Shown in pieces: positions 6,809-14,911 of a DNA stretch of 23,781 nt. The stretch's first letter is position 1, and every line of letters begins with the position of its first letter. A program made the position numbers and the translations under genes. The notes beneath the pieces were generated by a model, which searched no databases, was not told the DNA's origin, and was given only the letters and a program-made list of their open reading frames with translations. Source of the DNA: an uncultured Treponema sp. (GTDB lineage Bacteria > Spirochaetota > Spirochaetia > Treponematales > Treponemataceae); assembly GCA_905372345.1 (NCBI GenBank), contig CAJPPE010000001.1, forward strand, positions 1-23,781, written 5' to 3'.

Positions 6809-9800
6809 ATGAGAGATATACAAGATTTTGACAGCTTGATGATAAAGCTTGCTTCACCCGACACTATAAGGGCTTGGTCCTATGGGGAAGTCAAAAAGCC
6901 TGAAACAATCAATTACCGAACCTTGCGTCCGGAGAGGGACGGTTTGTTTTGCGAAAGAATATTCGGAACCACAAAGGAATGGGAATGTTTTTGCGGAAAG
7001 TTTAAATCAATCCGTTATAAGGGCGTTATCTGCGACCGATGCGGTGTTGAGGTTACTCACTTTAAGGTACGCCGTGAACGCATGGGACATATAGAACTTG
7101 CAGCTCCCGTTTCTCATATTTGGTATTACCGTTCGGTACCTAGCCGGATGGGACTTTTACTCAACCTACAGGTTGCAGCCCTCAGGTCTGTTTTATACTA
7201 CGAAAAATACATCGTTATAGATGCAAACGATACAGACTTGGAGCCCATGCAGCTTTTAACCGAAGATGAGTACAGGGATGCCCACGAACGCTATGGAGCC
7301 GCCTTTACTGCAGGTATGGGAGCAGGGGCTATTAAAACCCTTCTTCAAAATATAAACTTAGATGAGCTCGCAGCCCAGCTTCGTGCTAAAATGATTGAAA
7401 AAGGTGCAAAAAGCGATCAACGCCTTTTGCGCAGAATCGAAATAGTCGAAAATTTCAGGGCATCGGGCAACAAACCCGAATGGATGATTCTTGATGTTAT
7501 TCCGGTTATTCCTCCGGATTTACGCCCCATGGTTCAGCTTGACGGAGGCCGCTTTGCAACATCCGACCTCAACGACTTATATCGAAGGGTTATTCACAGA
7601 AACAGCCGTTTGAGTAAGCTCATGGAGTTAAAGGCCCCCGATATTATTATCAGAAACGAAAAGAGAATGCTCCAAGAAGCGGTCGATGCCTTGTTTGATA
7701 ACTCAAAGCGCAAAAAGGCTATTAAGGGAGCTTCAAACAGACCTCTAAAATCGATTTCGGATCTTTTAAAGGGAAAGCAGGGAAGGTTCCGCCAAAACCT
7801 TTTAGGTAAGCGAGTCGACTATTCAGGCCGATCCGTTATCGTTGTAGGCCCCGAGCTCAAGCTTTGGCAGTGCGGTCTGCCCACTAAGATGGCCTTGGAG
7901 CTGTTTAAGCCTTTTATAATGAAAAAACTTGTTCAAAAGGAAGTTGTTTCCAATATTAAAAAGGCAAAACTCCTTGTAGAGCAGGAAGCTGCCGAAGTTT
8001 TTGCGGTTCTTGACGAGGTTGTAAGCGAACATCCGGTTCTTTTAAACCGTGCTCCGACCCTTCACAGGCTCGGTATTCAGGCCTTTGAACCCGTTTTGGT
8101 AGAAGGAAAGGCTATCCGCCTCCATCCTCTTGTATGTAAGGCCTTTAATGCCGACTTTGACGGCGACCAGATGGCTATCCATGTTCCGCTCACTCAGGCG
8201 GCTCAAATGGAATGCTGGACACTGATGCTTTCAGCCCGAAACCTTCTCGACCCTGCAAACGGAAAAACAATAGTTTTCCCGACACAGGATATGGTTCTGG
8301 GTCTTTACTATCTTACAAAGGAAAGAGCTCTGCCTGAGGGTAAAAAAGAGCGCCTTTATTCTTCCGTTGCAGAAGTTTTGATGGCCGCAGAATGTCATGC
8401 CGTAGGCTGGCAGGAACCCGTTTTAATCGACTATGAAACGGAACCCGGCAAGATTGAAACCGTAAGAACTACACCGGGAAGAATTCTATTTAATGAAGAA
8501 ATGCCCGAAGGCGTTCCCTTTACAAATGATGCTTTAAACGATAAAAAAATACGAAAACTGATAGAAGATGTCTTTAAGGATAAGGGTCCGTGGCCGGCTG
8601 TTCAGCTTTTGGACAAGCTCAAGGCTGTCGGTTATAAGTATGCCACATATTTCGGTGCAACTTTGAGTATGGAAGACATGATTATTCCTCCTGAAAAGGC
8701 CGGAATGCTCGAAAAGGCCAACAAAGAGGTTTTGGAAATCTATAACCAGTATAAGGGCGGCCACATTACCCAAGAAGAGCGCTATAACCGTGTAGTTGAC
8801 GTTTGGCAAAAGACAAACTCCAATCTTAAAGAGATTCTTATGAACCGTCTGCAAGAAGACAAGGGCGGATTTAACACAATTCACATGATGGCTACATCGG
8901 GTGCCCGAGGTAATAAGGATCAGATAAATCAGCTTGCAGGAATGCGAGGCCTTATGTCCAAGCCTACGGGAGACATTATAGAACTCCCTATTAGATCGAA
9001 CTTTAAAGAAGGCTTAAATGTTATGGAATTCTTTATTTCGACTAACGGTGCCCGAAAAGGTTTGACCGATACGGCTCTTAAAACCTCTGATGCAGGTTAC
9101 CTGACCCGCCGTCTGGTTGATATTGCTCAAAATGTAGTTGTAAACGAAGAAGACTGCGGTACCATTAACGGTATAGAATATGCCGCAATTAAACGCGGAG
9201 ACGAAATCCGCGAATCATTGAGCGAACGTATTGCCGGAAAATACACTCTGGAAAGGGTTATTCACCCCATTACTGGAGAGCTTCTTATCGATGTAAACGA
9301 ATATATTACCGATGAAACAGCTAAGAAGATAGAAGAAGCCGGTGTTGAAACCGTTAAGCTCCGCACCGTTTTAACCTGCGAATCAAAGCACGGTGTTTGC
9401 GTAAAATGTTACGGACGGGATCTTGCCCGAAACAGGATTGTCCGAATAGGGGAGGCTGTAGGTATTATTGCAGCCCAGTCCATCGGTCAGCCCGGTACTC
9501 AGCTTACGATGCGTACATTCCATGAAGGCGGTACGGCTTCTAAAAATGTTGAAGAGAACAGAATCGTATTTAACGATTATTCTATCATCGTTCGCGGTAT
9601 AAAGGGTTCTTATGTAACCCTTAAAAACGGCCACTTCCTCTTTACAAGAAAGGGCGAGTTTACATTCAGCAGGGTATTGAACGAATATGCTCTTAAAAAA
9701 GGCGAAACAGCCCTTGTAAGTACAGGCACCAGGGTAGTAAAGGGTAATCCTCTTTATACATTAAAGAACGGAAAGGAAGTGCTTTCAGAAAATATTGCCA

Positions 9801-11083
9801 TTGCCGAGGTCAGAGATAATATTATCTATTTGACAGGTCAAGAGCAGACAATAGAGATAAGAAACGGTTCAGAAGTTGTAGTGAAAGAAAATGATGTTAT
9901 AAAGGCCGGAGAAACCGTCGGTACCTTCGACCCCTTTGCCGATCCTATTTTAGCGGAATATGACGGCTTTGTCCGATTTGAAGATATTCTTCCCGGTACA
10001 ACCTTAAAAGAAGAAGCCGACGAGGAAACAGGCGTTATAGAAAAGCGAATAAGCGATGCTCACTTCGATAAGATGCAGCCCCGTATCTTTATTTCGGATG
10101 AATCGGGTAACCCCGTAGGTGAAGACTCTTACTTCCTCCCCGGAGGTGCTCAGCTTTTGGTTGAAGAAGGTCAGGAGATTAAGGCCGGTGCAATTCTTGC
10201 AAAGATAGCAAAAGAGTCGGTAAAGACAAAGGATATTACCGGAGGTCTTCCGCGAGTTTCGGAGCTCCTTGAAGCCCGCCGACCAAAGTCGCCTGCCGTT
10301 CTTGCCGCTATTGCCGGTGTAGTTACCATAAAGAAAGGCTTACTTAAGGGCAAGAGAACTATTATGGTTCGTGACGAATACGGCCATGATGTCAAGCACT
10401 TGGTTCCTATCGGAAAGAGAATGCTTGTCCGTGACGGAGATACGGTAAAGGCCGGAGAGCCCTTGTGTGACGGCAGCTTTGATCCGCACGATATTTTAAA
10501 TATCCTAGGTGAAAATGCCCTTCAAAACTATTTGATGAAGGAAATCAAAGATGTTTACGATGCTCAGGGTGTTACCATTAATGATAAACATGTAGGTATA
10601 ATCGTACGCCAGATGCTCCGAAAGGTAAAGATTGTTTCGGTTGGAGATACCAAGTTTATCTTTGACCAGCAGATAGATAAATACCGCTTCCATGAGGAAA
10701 ATAAGAGGGTTAAGGAAGAAGGCGGTCAGCCTGCCGTTGCCCGTCCTATGTTCCAAGGAATTACAAAGGCAGCTCTAAATATCGACTCCTTTATTTCGGC
10801 TGCTTCTTTCCAAGAAACTACGAAGGTTCTTACAAATGCCGCTATTGCAGGTTCTTCGGATGAGCTTCGCGGTCTAAAAGAGAATGTAATTATCGGACAT
10901 CTTATTCCTGCCGGAACAGGTATGAAGCAGTACCGAGATATTAAACTTTTCGATAAAAATAAGAGCGACTTGGATATTCAGATGAACGAAATCCTTGAAC
11001 GCCGAAGGCTTGAAGCTGAAGCTGCTCAAGCTCTCGAAGAAAAAGAACTTATCGAAGAAGAAAGCTTTTTGGATGATCTCTAA
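6809..11083 (+). CDS. rpoC: RNA polymerase beta' subunit
   Basis: A complete beta' subunit of 1424 residues. The N-terminal zinc site uses C60, C62, C75 and C78. The catalytic magnesium loop NADFDGDQM has its aspartates at 449, 451 and 453. The second zinc site is C783 (DCGT), C857, C864 and C867, as in E. coli 814/888/895/898. The trigger-loop region follows the bridge helix segment around [21 protein letters not shown]. The C-terminus is acidic ([12 protein letters not shown]). AAGGAGAGG at 6791-6799 lies upstream of ATG. The gene forms a transcription unit with rpoB and is closed by a strong hairpin, so ribosomal genes such as rpsL do not follow directly. Confidence 0.99.
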   Translation: MRDIQDFDSLMIKLASPDTIRAWSYGEVKKPETINYRTLRPERDGLFCERIFGTTKEWECFCGKFKSIRYKGVICDRCGVEVTHFKVRRERMGHIELAAPVSHIWYYRSVPSRMGLLLNLQVAALRSVLYYEKYIVIDANDTDLEPMQLLTEDEYRDAHERYGAAFTAGMGAGAIKTLLQNINLDELAAQLRAKMIEKGAKSDQRLLRRIEIVENFRASGNKPEWMILDVIPVIPPDLRPMVQLDGGRFATSDLNDLYRRVIHRNSRLSKLMELKAPDIIIRNEKRMLQEAVDALFDNSKRKKAIKGASNRPLKSISDLLKGKQGRFRQNLLGKRVDYSGRSVIVVGPELKLWQCGLPTKMALELFKPFIMKKLVQKEVVSNIKKAKLLVEQEAAEVFAVLDEVVSEHPVLLNRAPTLHRLGIQAFEPVLVEGKAIRLHPLVCKAFNADFDGDQMAIHVPLTQAAQMECWTLMLSARNLLDPANGKTIVFPTQDMVLGLYYLTKERALPEGKKERLYSSVAEVLMAAECHAVGWQEPVLIDYETEPGKIETVRTTPGRILFNEEMPEGVPFTNDALNDKKIRKLIEDVFKDKGPWPAVQLLDKLKAVGYKYATYFGATLSMEDMIIPPEKAGMLEKANKEVLEIYNQYKGGHITQEERYNRVVDVWQKTNSNLKEILMNRLQEDKGGFNTIHMMATSGARGNKDQINQLAGMRGLMSKPTGDIIELPIRSNFKEGLNVMEFFISTNGARKGLTDTALKTSDAGYLTRRLVDIAQNVVVNEEDCGTINGIEYAAIKRGDEIRESLSERIAGKYTLERVIHPITGELLIDVNEYITDETAKKIEEAGVETVKLRTVLTCESKHGVCVKCYGRDLARNRIVRIGEAVGIIAAQSIGQPGTQLTMRTFHEGGTASKNVEENRIVFNDYSIIVRGIKGSYVTLKNGHFLFTRKGEFTFSRVLNEYALKKGETALVSTGTRVVKGNPLYTLKNGKEVLSENIAIAEVRDNIIYLTGQEQTIEIRNGSEVVVKENDVIKAGETVGTFDPFADPILAEYDGFVRFEDILPGTTLKEEADEETGVIEKRISDAHFDKMQPRIFISDESGNPVGEDSYFLPGGAQLLVEEGQEIKAGAILAKIAKESVKTKDITGGLPRVSELLEARRPKSPAVLAAIAGVVTIKKGLLKGKRTIMVRDEYGHDVKHLVPIGKRMLVRDGDTVKAGEPLCDGSFDPHDILNILGENALQNYLMKEIKDVYDAQGVTINDKHVGIIVRQMLRKVKIVSVGDTKFIFDQQIDKYRFHEENKRVKEEGGQPAVARPMFQGITKAALNIDSFISAASFQETTKVLTNAAIAGSSDELRGLKENVIIGHLIPAGTGMKQYRDIKLFDKNKSDLDIQMNEILERRRLEAEAAQALEEKELIEEESFLDDL

Positions 11084-11091
11084 AATATAGG

Positions 11092-11131
11092 GGGAGAGGG
11101 AAACTTGTTCAGACGCAAGTTTCCCTCTCCC
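11092..11131 (+). terminator. Long hairpin after rpoC
   Basis: A perfect 16-bp stem, GGGAGAGGGAAACTTG (11092-11107) with CAAGTTTCCCTCTCCC (11116-11131), 8-nt loop, starting 9 nt after the rpoC stop. It is the strongest stem in the window and probably ends the rpoBC transcript, but there is no T-run behind it (TTCAACG). Termination may need factors, or the element may protect the 3' end or be a dispersed repeat. Confidence 0.6.
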
Positions 11132-11142
11132 TTCAACGACTG

Positions 11143-11163
11143 CTTAGGGGCGCAGCCCCTAAG
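11143..11163. repeat. 9-bp perfect dyad, candidate dispersed repeat
   Basis: CTTAGGGGC-GCA-GCCCCTAAG, a perfect 9-bp inverted repeat with 3-nt loop, 11 nt after the rpoC hairpin and GC-richer than its surroundings. Compact GGGGCGCAGCCCC dyads of this kind are often repeated between genes in bacterial genomes. Only one copy is present here, so repeat status is a guess. Confidence 0.4.
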
Positions 11164-11194
11164 AACCCGCATTATTACAAAGTTTTTTTCAGCA

Positions 11195-11223
11195 TTGACA
11201 TGTCCGAGGCTTTAAAGTATTAT
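11195..11223 (+). promoter_or_regulatory. Sigma-70-type promoter for the DUF2807 lipoprotein gene
   Basis: TTGACA (11195-11200), a 17-nt spacer, and TATTAT (11218-11223). The -35 is perfect and the -10 has one mismatch to TATAAT. Transcription would start about 30 nt upstream of the AAGGAG (11248-11253) of the next gene. Confidence 0.75.
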
Positions 11224-11258
11224 TATAAAGAAAAAGAAACTTATATAAAGGAGTTTTT

Positions 11259-12011
11259 ATGAATAAAGTCAAACTAATCGGTATTGTAAAAGCTGCCGTG
11301 ATAACAGCTCTTTTGGTTATTTGTATCGGCTGCCAATCTTTTTCCGGTTCGGACAGAGTCATTAAAGGAAACGGAAAGATAGAAACTAAATCATTCCCTG
11401 AAAGCGATTTTAATGCTGTTTGCATCAAGGGCGGTTGGACTGCCGATATAAGGTATAGCGAAACCTTTTCCATTCAAATTGAAACGGATGAAAATATTTT
11501 CCCCTATTTGGATGTATCCCTTACAGGTACCACTCTTAACATCGGTTTTAAGTCTGGATACAGATACGGCATATCACCGACTCGCCGTAAAGTCTTTATC
11601 ACAATGCCTGCTTTAATAAAGTTGCAGACAGTCGGTTCACTTACCAGTACCATTTCATCATTCAATATGCCTAAAGATTCAATGTCGATAGATATCGCAG
11701 GCAGCGGTAATATTACTGCACGCGATATTATGGTAAACACTCTAAAAGTGGACGTATCCGGCTCAGCCGATTTTTCCGCAACGGGAAAAGCCGAAAATAT
11801 GATAGCGGATATCTCCGGTTCAGGGGATATAAAAACAACCGATTTTGAAACCGAAAAGGCGGATATTTCAATTTCAGGCTCCGGTTCTGCAAAAGTATGG
11901 GTTACACGGCATTTAAAAGCCGATATCCGCGGCTCCGGTTCCGTCCGTTATAAGGGTAATCCTGCAATTGAAATAAAAAGCTCAGGCAGCGGCCGCATAT
12001 CTTCTCTTTAA
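11259..12011 (+). CDS. Lipoprotein with DUF2807/GIN-type beta-helix repeats
   Basis: A 250-residue protein. The N-terminus has a basic start, a hydrophobic stretch (residues 6-24) and a lipobox-like CIGC with Cys25, so it is probably a lipid-anchored envelope protein. The mature part matches the DUF2807 (putative auto-transporter adhesin, head GIN) pattern: an early GNGKIETKSFPESDFNAVCIKGG strand block and then six SGSG-type turns near 148, 167, 186, 206, 225 and 242, spaced 17-20 residues. This suggests a right-handed beta-helix. Family members are common in Bacteroidetes and some are linked to anti-sigma-factor or stress loci, but no function is firmly known. It has its own promoter and AAGGAG 5 nt before ATG, and leads a probable three-gene unit. 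Confidence 0.8.
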   Translation: MNKVKLIGIVKAAVITALLVICIGCQSFSGSDRVIKGNGKIETKSFPESDFNAVCIKGGWTADIRYSETFSIQIETDENIFPYLDVSLTGTTLNIGFKSGYRYGISPTRRKVFITMPALIKLQTVGSLTSTISSFNMPKDSMSIDIAGSGNITARDIMVNTLKVDVSGSADFSATGKAENMIADISGSGDIKTTDFETEKADISISGSGSAKVWVTRHLKADIRGSGSVRYKGNPAIEIKSSGSGRISSL

Positions 12012-12034
12012 AAACTTATGAAGGATTTTTATAG

Positions 12035-12535
12035 ATGAAAAAAGAAAAGCAAGAACATCTCCCTGTTATGGGGGTAGGGCCGGTGTGTATTGCAATTATG
12101 ATTGCGTTCACCGCTGCAGGGATTGCGCTTGTCAAATTCAATATGCTTACAAGCGGCGATGTTGGCGGCGGGGTCATTACGGTTCTTTTTGTAATTGCCG
12201 GAATCTTGTGTATTGCAGGCGGTATTATCTTGTGGTACGCTGCGGTATTCAGCGCCAAGATTGACATCACGATAAAATCGAACCGGCTTGAAACCGGCGG
12301 CGTGTATGCCATCGTGCGTAATCCCATTTATTCCGCTTTTTTGTTTATCTGTATCGGTGCACTGCTGTTCTGCCGGAATTGGTATGTATTGATTTTACCT
12401 CCGCTTTTTTGGGTATACCTTACCGTGTTTATGAAGCTCACTGAAGAAAAATGGCTTTCAGAACGTTTCGGCGAGGAATATAAAGCTTATAGTAAACGGG
12501 TAAACCGTTTTATTCCGTGGAAAAAAAATACATAA
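12035..12535 (+). CDS. Isoprenylcysteine carboxyl methyltransferase-like membrane protein
   Basis: A 166-residue integral membrane protein. Hydrophobic segments lie at about 12-34, 46-72, 99-113 and 116-134. The C-terminal half has the ICMT/PEMT-type SAM-binding pattern: a G-x-Y-x-x-V-R-N-P-x-Y motif (89-99), EE at 137-138, and RFGEEYKAYSKRVNRFIPW (144-162). Bacterial members of this family methylate various small or lipid-linked substrates; the true substrate cannot be told from sequence, and eukaryote-style prenyl-cysteine methylation is not implied. AAGGA (12021-12025) precedes the ATG. It starts 23 nt after the lipoprotein gene, so co-transcription is likely. Confidence 0.8.
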   Translation: MKKEKQEHLPVMGVGPVCIAIMIAFTAAGIALVKFNMLTSGDVGGGVITVLFVIAGILCIAGGIILWYAAVFSAKIDITIKSNRLETGGVYAIVRNPIYSAFLFICIGALLFCRNWYVLILPPLFWVYLTVFMKLTEEKWLSERFGEEYKAYSKRVNRFIPWKKNT

Positions 12536-12586
12536 CTAATTGCTGATGGATAATGCGATAATTGGTAATTCGATTGGGTGGATACC

Positions 12587-13030
12587 ATGTGTAAAGAATG
12601 CTATGTAAGTGAAAACAGAATTACCCCCTTGCTGAATCCCGTAGACTGCTTGGAAAATCATACGCAATATATCTGCGGAACATGCGGCCGATGTATTTGT
12701 ATTGAACATGATCCGCAACGGGGTTTGCAAAGATGGAATTTCCCATTTAAATCATTGGAAATTGCAAAACTCTATTTGCGTACTGCGGATTATACCGAAA
12801 AAAAGGCCTGCGGTATCTACGAAATAGAAAACAGCAAGGGCAAAAAATCATATAAAATTTTCCCGTCCTATGACGATCTGCTTTTATTTTTGAAAAAGAA
12901 TAAAGACAAACAATGCAAACAAACCGCACCTCTTTTTACTGTTGGGAAATATAAAGAATATCCGCATACACAGATACGTATGTTGACTCATGCCGAAGTA
13001 AAAAAATACATGAGTGAGCGTGAAAACTGA
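12587..13030 (+). CDS. Cys-rich protein of unknown function
   Basis: A 147-residue protein I do not recognise. The N-terminal third holds a putative zinc-binding cluster: C2, C5, C21, C30, C33, C36, C38 and H41 (CKEC; CGTCGRCICIEH). The rest is basic and mixed alpha/beta with GIYEIENSKGKKSYKIFPSYDDLLLFLKKN (in two parts, about 76-105). There are no membrane segments or signal peptide. I chose ATG at 12587 because GGGTGG (12576-12581) sits at SD distance; a GTG at 12578 in frame would add three residues. It lies 51 nt after the methyltransferase-like gene, perhaps in the same unit. It could be a small cytosolic zinc protein or a regulator; no function is assigned. Confidence 0.7.
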   Translation: MCKECYVSENRITPLLNPVDCLENHTQYICGTCGRCICIEHDPQRGLQRWNFPFKSLEIAKLYLRTADYTEKKACGIYEIENSKGKKSYKIFPSYDDLLLFLKKNKDKQCKQTAPLFTVGKYKEYPHTQIRMLTHAEVKKYMSEREN

Positions 13031-13045
13031 AAGAATTGGAATGAA

Positions 13046-13074
13046 GCATAAAAATGCATCGATATGTTTTTTTT
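13046..13074 (+). terminator. Weak terminator-like site
   Basis: A short GCAT/ATGC stem (13046-13049 with 13054-13057) is followed 9 nt later by eight T residues (13067-13074), 16 nt after the stop of the Cys-rich protein gene. The T-run is good but the stem is weak, so this is only a candidate end for the three-gene unit. Confidence 0.3.
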
Positions 13075-13145
13075 AACTTTTCTTTGAAGATATACGGGCT
13101 TTTCTGTGTTACTTCACAAAAAACAATCTTTGAGGTACAAAAAGC

Positions 13146-13210
13146 ACACCTGGGTCCGTCACGGGATAGTGGTGTTTACGGCTACGAGAGTTTTGCCCAA
13201 GCAAAACTCT
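13146..13210. other. Structured intergenic segment between convergent genes
   Basis: This part of the 285-nt gene-free stretch 13031-13315 holds ACACC...GGTGT (13146-13150 with 13170-13175) around a small CCG-TCA-CGG hairpin, then a perfect 9-bp stem AGAGTTTTG/CAAAACTCT (13187-13195 with 13202-13210, 6-nt loop). It lies between two convergent genes. It may be a bidirectional terminator lacking T-runs or a copy of a dispersed intergenic element. The rest of the stretch shows nothing recognisable. Confidence 0.45.
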
Positions 13211-13315
13211 AAGATGAACAATGTACAAGGATGTATGTTTTTCATTCAGTCTTGCATCTACTCCACCTATTTTCAAAAGTCATTTCAGTAAAGGGCATTA
13301 TATCACGAAGGAAAC

Positions 13316-14518
13316 TTATTTATGCCTCAATGCATCACCGAGCATTTCCAAATGTTGCTGTAAAATTTTAGTAGGACAGCCGACATTGATTCTTTCAAAA
13401 CCGTCTCCTTCAGATCCGAAAACATAACCTTCATCCGTAAAAAATTGGGCTTCATTATGCATAAAATTTTCCAAAGTTTGATTATCCATTCCGAGGGCTC
13501 TAAAATCAATCCATTGAAGATAGGTACCTTCAATAAACCGGCTTTTAAGCATAGGAAAATTGGAATCAAAATAATTTTTTACAAGCCTTTGATTAGTATC
13601 AAGAACTTGAAGAAGCTCCTCAAGCCATTTGTCGCACTGGGTATAAGCTATTTCGCAGGCTTTAAACCCGAGAACATTTACGCTTGAAGATCTCATCCTC
13701 TGAAGCATTTCGTCGTATTTTTTTCTAATGGCTTCATTTTCAACAATTATATTTGATGTGGCAAGCCCTGCAACATTGAAGGTTTTTGAAGGAGCTGTCG
13801 CCGTAATGGTATTTGCACCTATTTCTTTTGAAATACTTGCCATAAGAGTGTGCTTATAGCCGGGCATTATAATATCGTTCCAAATCTCATCGGAAAAAAC
13901 TATAACATTATTTTCCAAGGCTATTTCGGCAAGTTTTTTTAATTCCTCTTTTTTCCATACGCGGCCGACAGGATTATGAGGAGAGCAAAAGATTAAAAGT
14001 TTATTTTTAGGCTGCTTTGCAAGGTTTTCAAATTTCTCATAATCGATTGTATAATAATTGTCCTTATCGAATAGAAGAGGGCAATTTACAAGCTCCCGCT
14101 CATTCATTTCGATTGCCATAGAAAAGGGATAATATACCGGCCGCATGACTATTACGCCGTCCCCTTTTTCGGTAAAGGCATTTACTGCGGCAAAAAAAGC
14201 ATTTACAACACCGGGCGTCTGAAGAATCATTTCGGGGCTTACGGTGTAATCATGTTTACGCTTAAGCCAACTTATTACGGCGTTGTCATAAGCGGCATAC
14301 CGCATAGAATAACCTAAAATCAGCCTGTCGAGGTATTCTTTTAGGCCTTCAGTTATTTCGGGCGGGTTTTTAAATTCCATATCGGCCACCGAAAGCGGAA
14401 TTATGCCGTCCGAAACATCGGGTTTCCATTGGTACATAAGCTCCCACTTAGCGGAACCTATGTTCTTTCGCGGAAGGGTATTTTCAAAATCATACTTTCT
14501 TGTTTTATTGATTGACAT
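13316..14518 (-). CDS. MalY/PatB-family PLP enzyme, cystalysin-like C-S lyase
   Basis: A 400-residue fold-type I PLP enzyme. It strongly resembles T. denticola cystalysin and MalY/PatB, which cleave cysteine or cystathionine to pyruvate, ammonia and a thiol (H2S from cysteine). Landmarks: PLSVADMEFKNPPE near the N-terminus, substrate/cofactor residues in RPVYYPF (126-132), CSPHNPVGRVW with N182, D210 of SDEIW for the pyridine nitrogen, the Schiff-base lysine K245 in TAPSKTFN, and carboxylate-binding R376 in FERINVG. The active site looks intact. It may be a cystalysin paralogue with a different substrate (for example cystathionine). The start overlaps the end of a glycogen phosphorylase remnant by 14 nt, so it was probably once the second gene of that unit. 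Convergent to the Cys-rich gene. Confidence 0.88.
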   Translation of the reverse strand: MSINKTRKYDFENTLPRKNIGSAKWELMYQWKPDVSDGIIPLSVADMEFKNPPEITEGLKEYLDRLILGYSMRYAAYDNAVISWLKRKHDYTVSPEMILQTPGVVNAFFAAVNAFTEKGDGVIVMRPVYYPFSMAIEMNERELVNCPLLFDKDNYYTIDYEKFENLAKQPKNKLLIFCSPHNPVGRVWKKEELKKLAEIALENNVIVFSDEIWNDIIMPGYKHTLMASISKEIGANTITATAPSKTFNVAGLATSNIIVENEAIRKKYDEMLQRMRSSSVNVLGFKACEIAYTQCDKWLEELLQVLDTNQRLVKNYFDSNFPMLKSRFIEGTYLQWIDFRALGMDNQTLENFMHNEAQFFTDEGYVFGSEGDGFERINVGCPTKILQQHLEMLGDALRHK

Positions 14519-14660
14519 TTATTTTTTCCAGTCTCCAAATTTCATCAACATAGTTTTGAATAGTCCTGTCCGAACTGAATTTTCCGGAGCGGGCTATATT
14601 TAAAATACATTTTTTTGCCCAAGCATGGCGGTGATAATACTCACTTATAATCTGCTAAGG
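14505..14660 (-). pseudogene. 3' remnant of a glycogen phosphorylase gene
   Basis: Reading the - strand before the MalY-like gene gives about 48 residues of the glycogen phosphorylase C-terminus: EYYHRHAWAKKCILNIARSG followed by KFSSDRTIQNYVDEIW, then a stop (14505-14507) inside the MalY-like gene. NIAxSGxFSSDRTIxxYxxxIW is the hallmark ending of GlgP. The frame closes with TAG at about 14657; a neighbouring frame continues LADYK, suggesting a one- or few-base indel in a protein usually beginning this segment with a LADY-like motif. The other roughly 750 residues and the catalytic PLP domain are missing, replaced by unrelated DNA. This is thus a dead fragment left by deletion. An intact glgP may exist elsewhere. 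Confidence 0.8.
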
Positions 14661-14680
14661 TTATCCCCTTGGGTTATAGG

Positions 14681-14785
14681 CTATTTAATAGGATTTTTAC
14701 ACCCAAATACAAACATTAGACTAAATGCCAAAAACAGTATTGCAGCATTTACAACAGTCTTGTTAAATAAATTCCGATTTTTCAT
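14681..14785 (-). CDS. 34-residue lipoprotein-like ORF
   Basis: A small ORF with a clear export signal: basic start MKNRNLFNK, hydrophobic core TVVNAAILFLAFSLMFVFG, and a lipobox-like VFGC with Cys29, followed by only five residues (KNPIK) before TAG. A good promoter (14824-14851) precedes it, with AAAGAGAG as a weak ribosome site. Either it is a tiny lipopeptide or, more likely, the 5' stub of a lipoprotein gene whose body was lost in the same event that truncated the neighbouring glycogen phosphorylase. Low-confidence as a functional gene. Confidence 0.45.
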   Translation of the reverse strand: MKNRNLFNKTVVNAAILFLAFSLMFVFGCKNPIK

Positions 14786-14823
14786 TTTGGATACTCTCTT
14801 TATATGTAAATTTTGTTATTGAT

Positions 14824-14851
14824 ATTATACACTATATTTGTAAAAAAGCAA
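14824..14851 (-). promoter_or_regulatory. Leftward promoter for the small lipoprotein ORF
   Basis: On the - strand: TTGCTT (14851-14846), a 16-nt spacer, and a perfect TATAAT (14829-14824). It points to the 34-residue ORF and could also supply the MalY-like gene beyond the glgP remnant, since no other promoter is obvious there. It lies back-to-back with the rightward promoter at 14869. Confidence 0.65.
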
Positions 14852-14868
14852 GACTGGAAAATAATTCC

Positions 14869-14897
14869 TTGACTTTTTTATTCTTTTTTTGTAATCT
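14869..14897 (+). promoter_or_regulatory. Rightward promoter of the efflux operon
   Basis: TTGACT (14869-14874), a 17-nt spacer, and TAATCT (14892-14897). The predicted transcript start is about 14904, within a few bases of the possible start codons of the next gene (GTG 14903, ATG 14912), implying a leaderless or nearly leaderless mRNA. Confidence 0.6.
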
Positions 14898-14911
14898 TAC
14901 AAGTGTCAAAA

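Noticed and set aside
13106..13291. A 61-codon + strand frame in the gap between the Cys-rich and MalY-like genes.
   Set aside because: No Shine-Dalgarno sequence, no known motif, and it covers the hairpin-rich segment, so coding is unlikely.
14625..14822. A 65-codon + strand frame upstream of the efflux operon.
   Set aside because: It is opposite the glgP remnant and the small lipoprotein ORF, whose protein signatures are clear, so this frame is a shadow.
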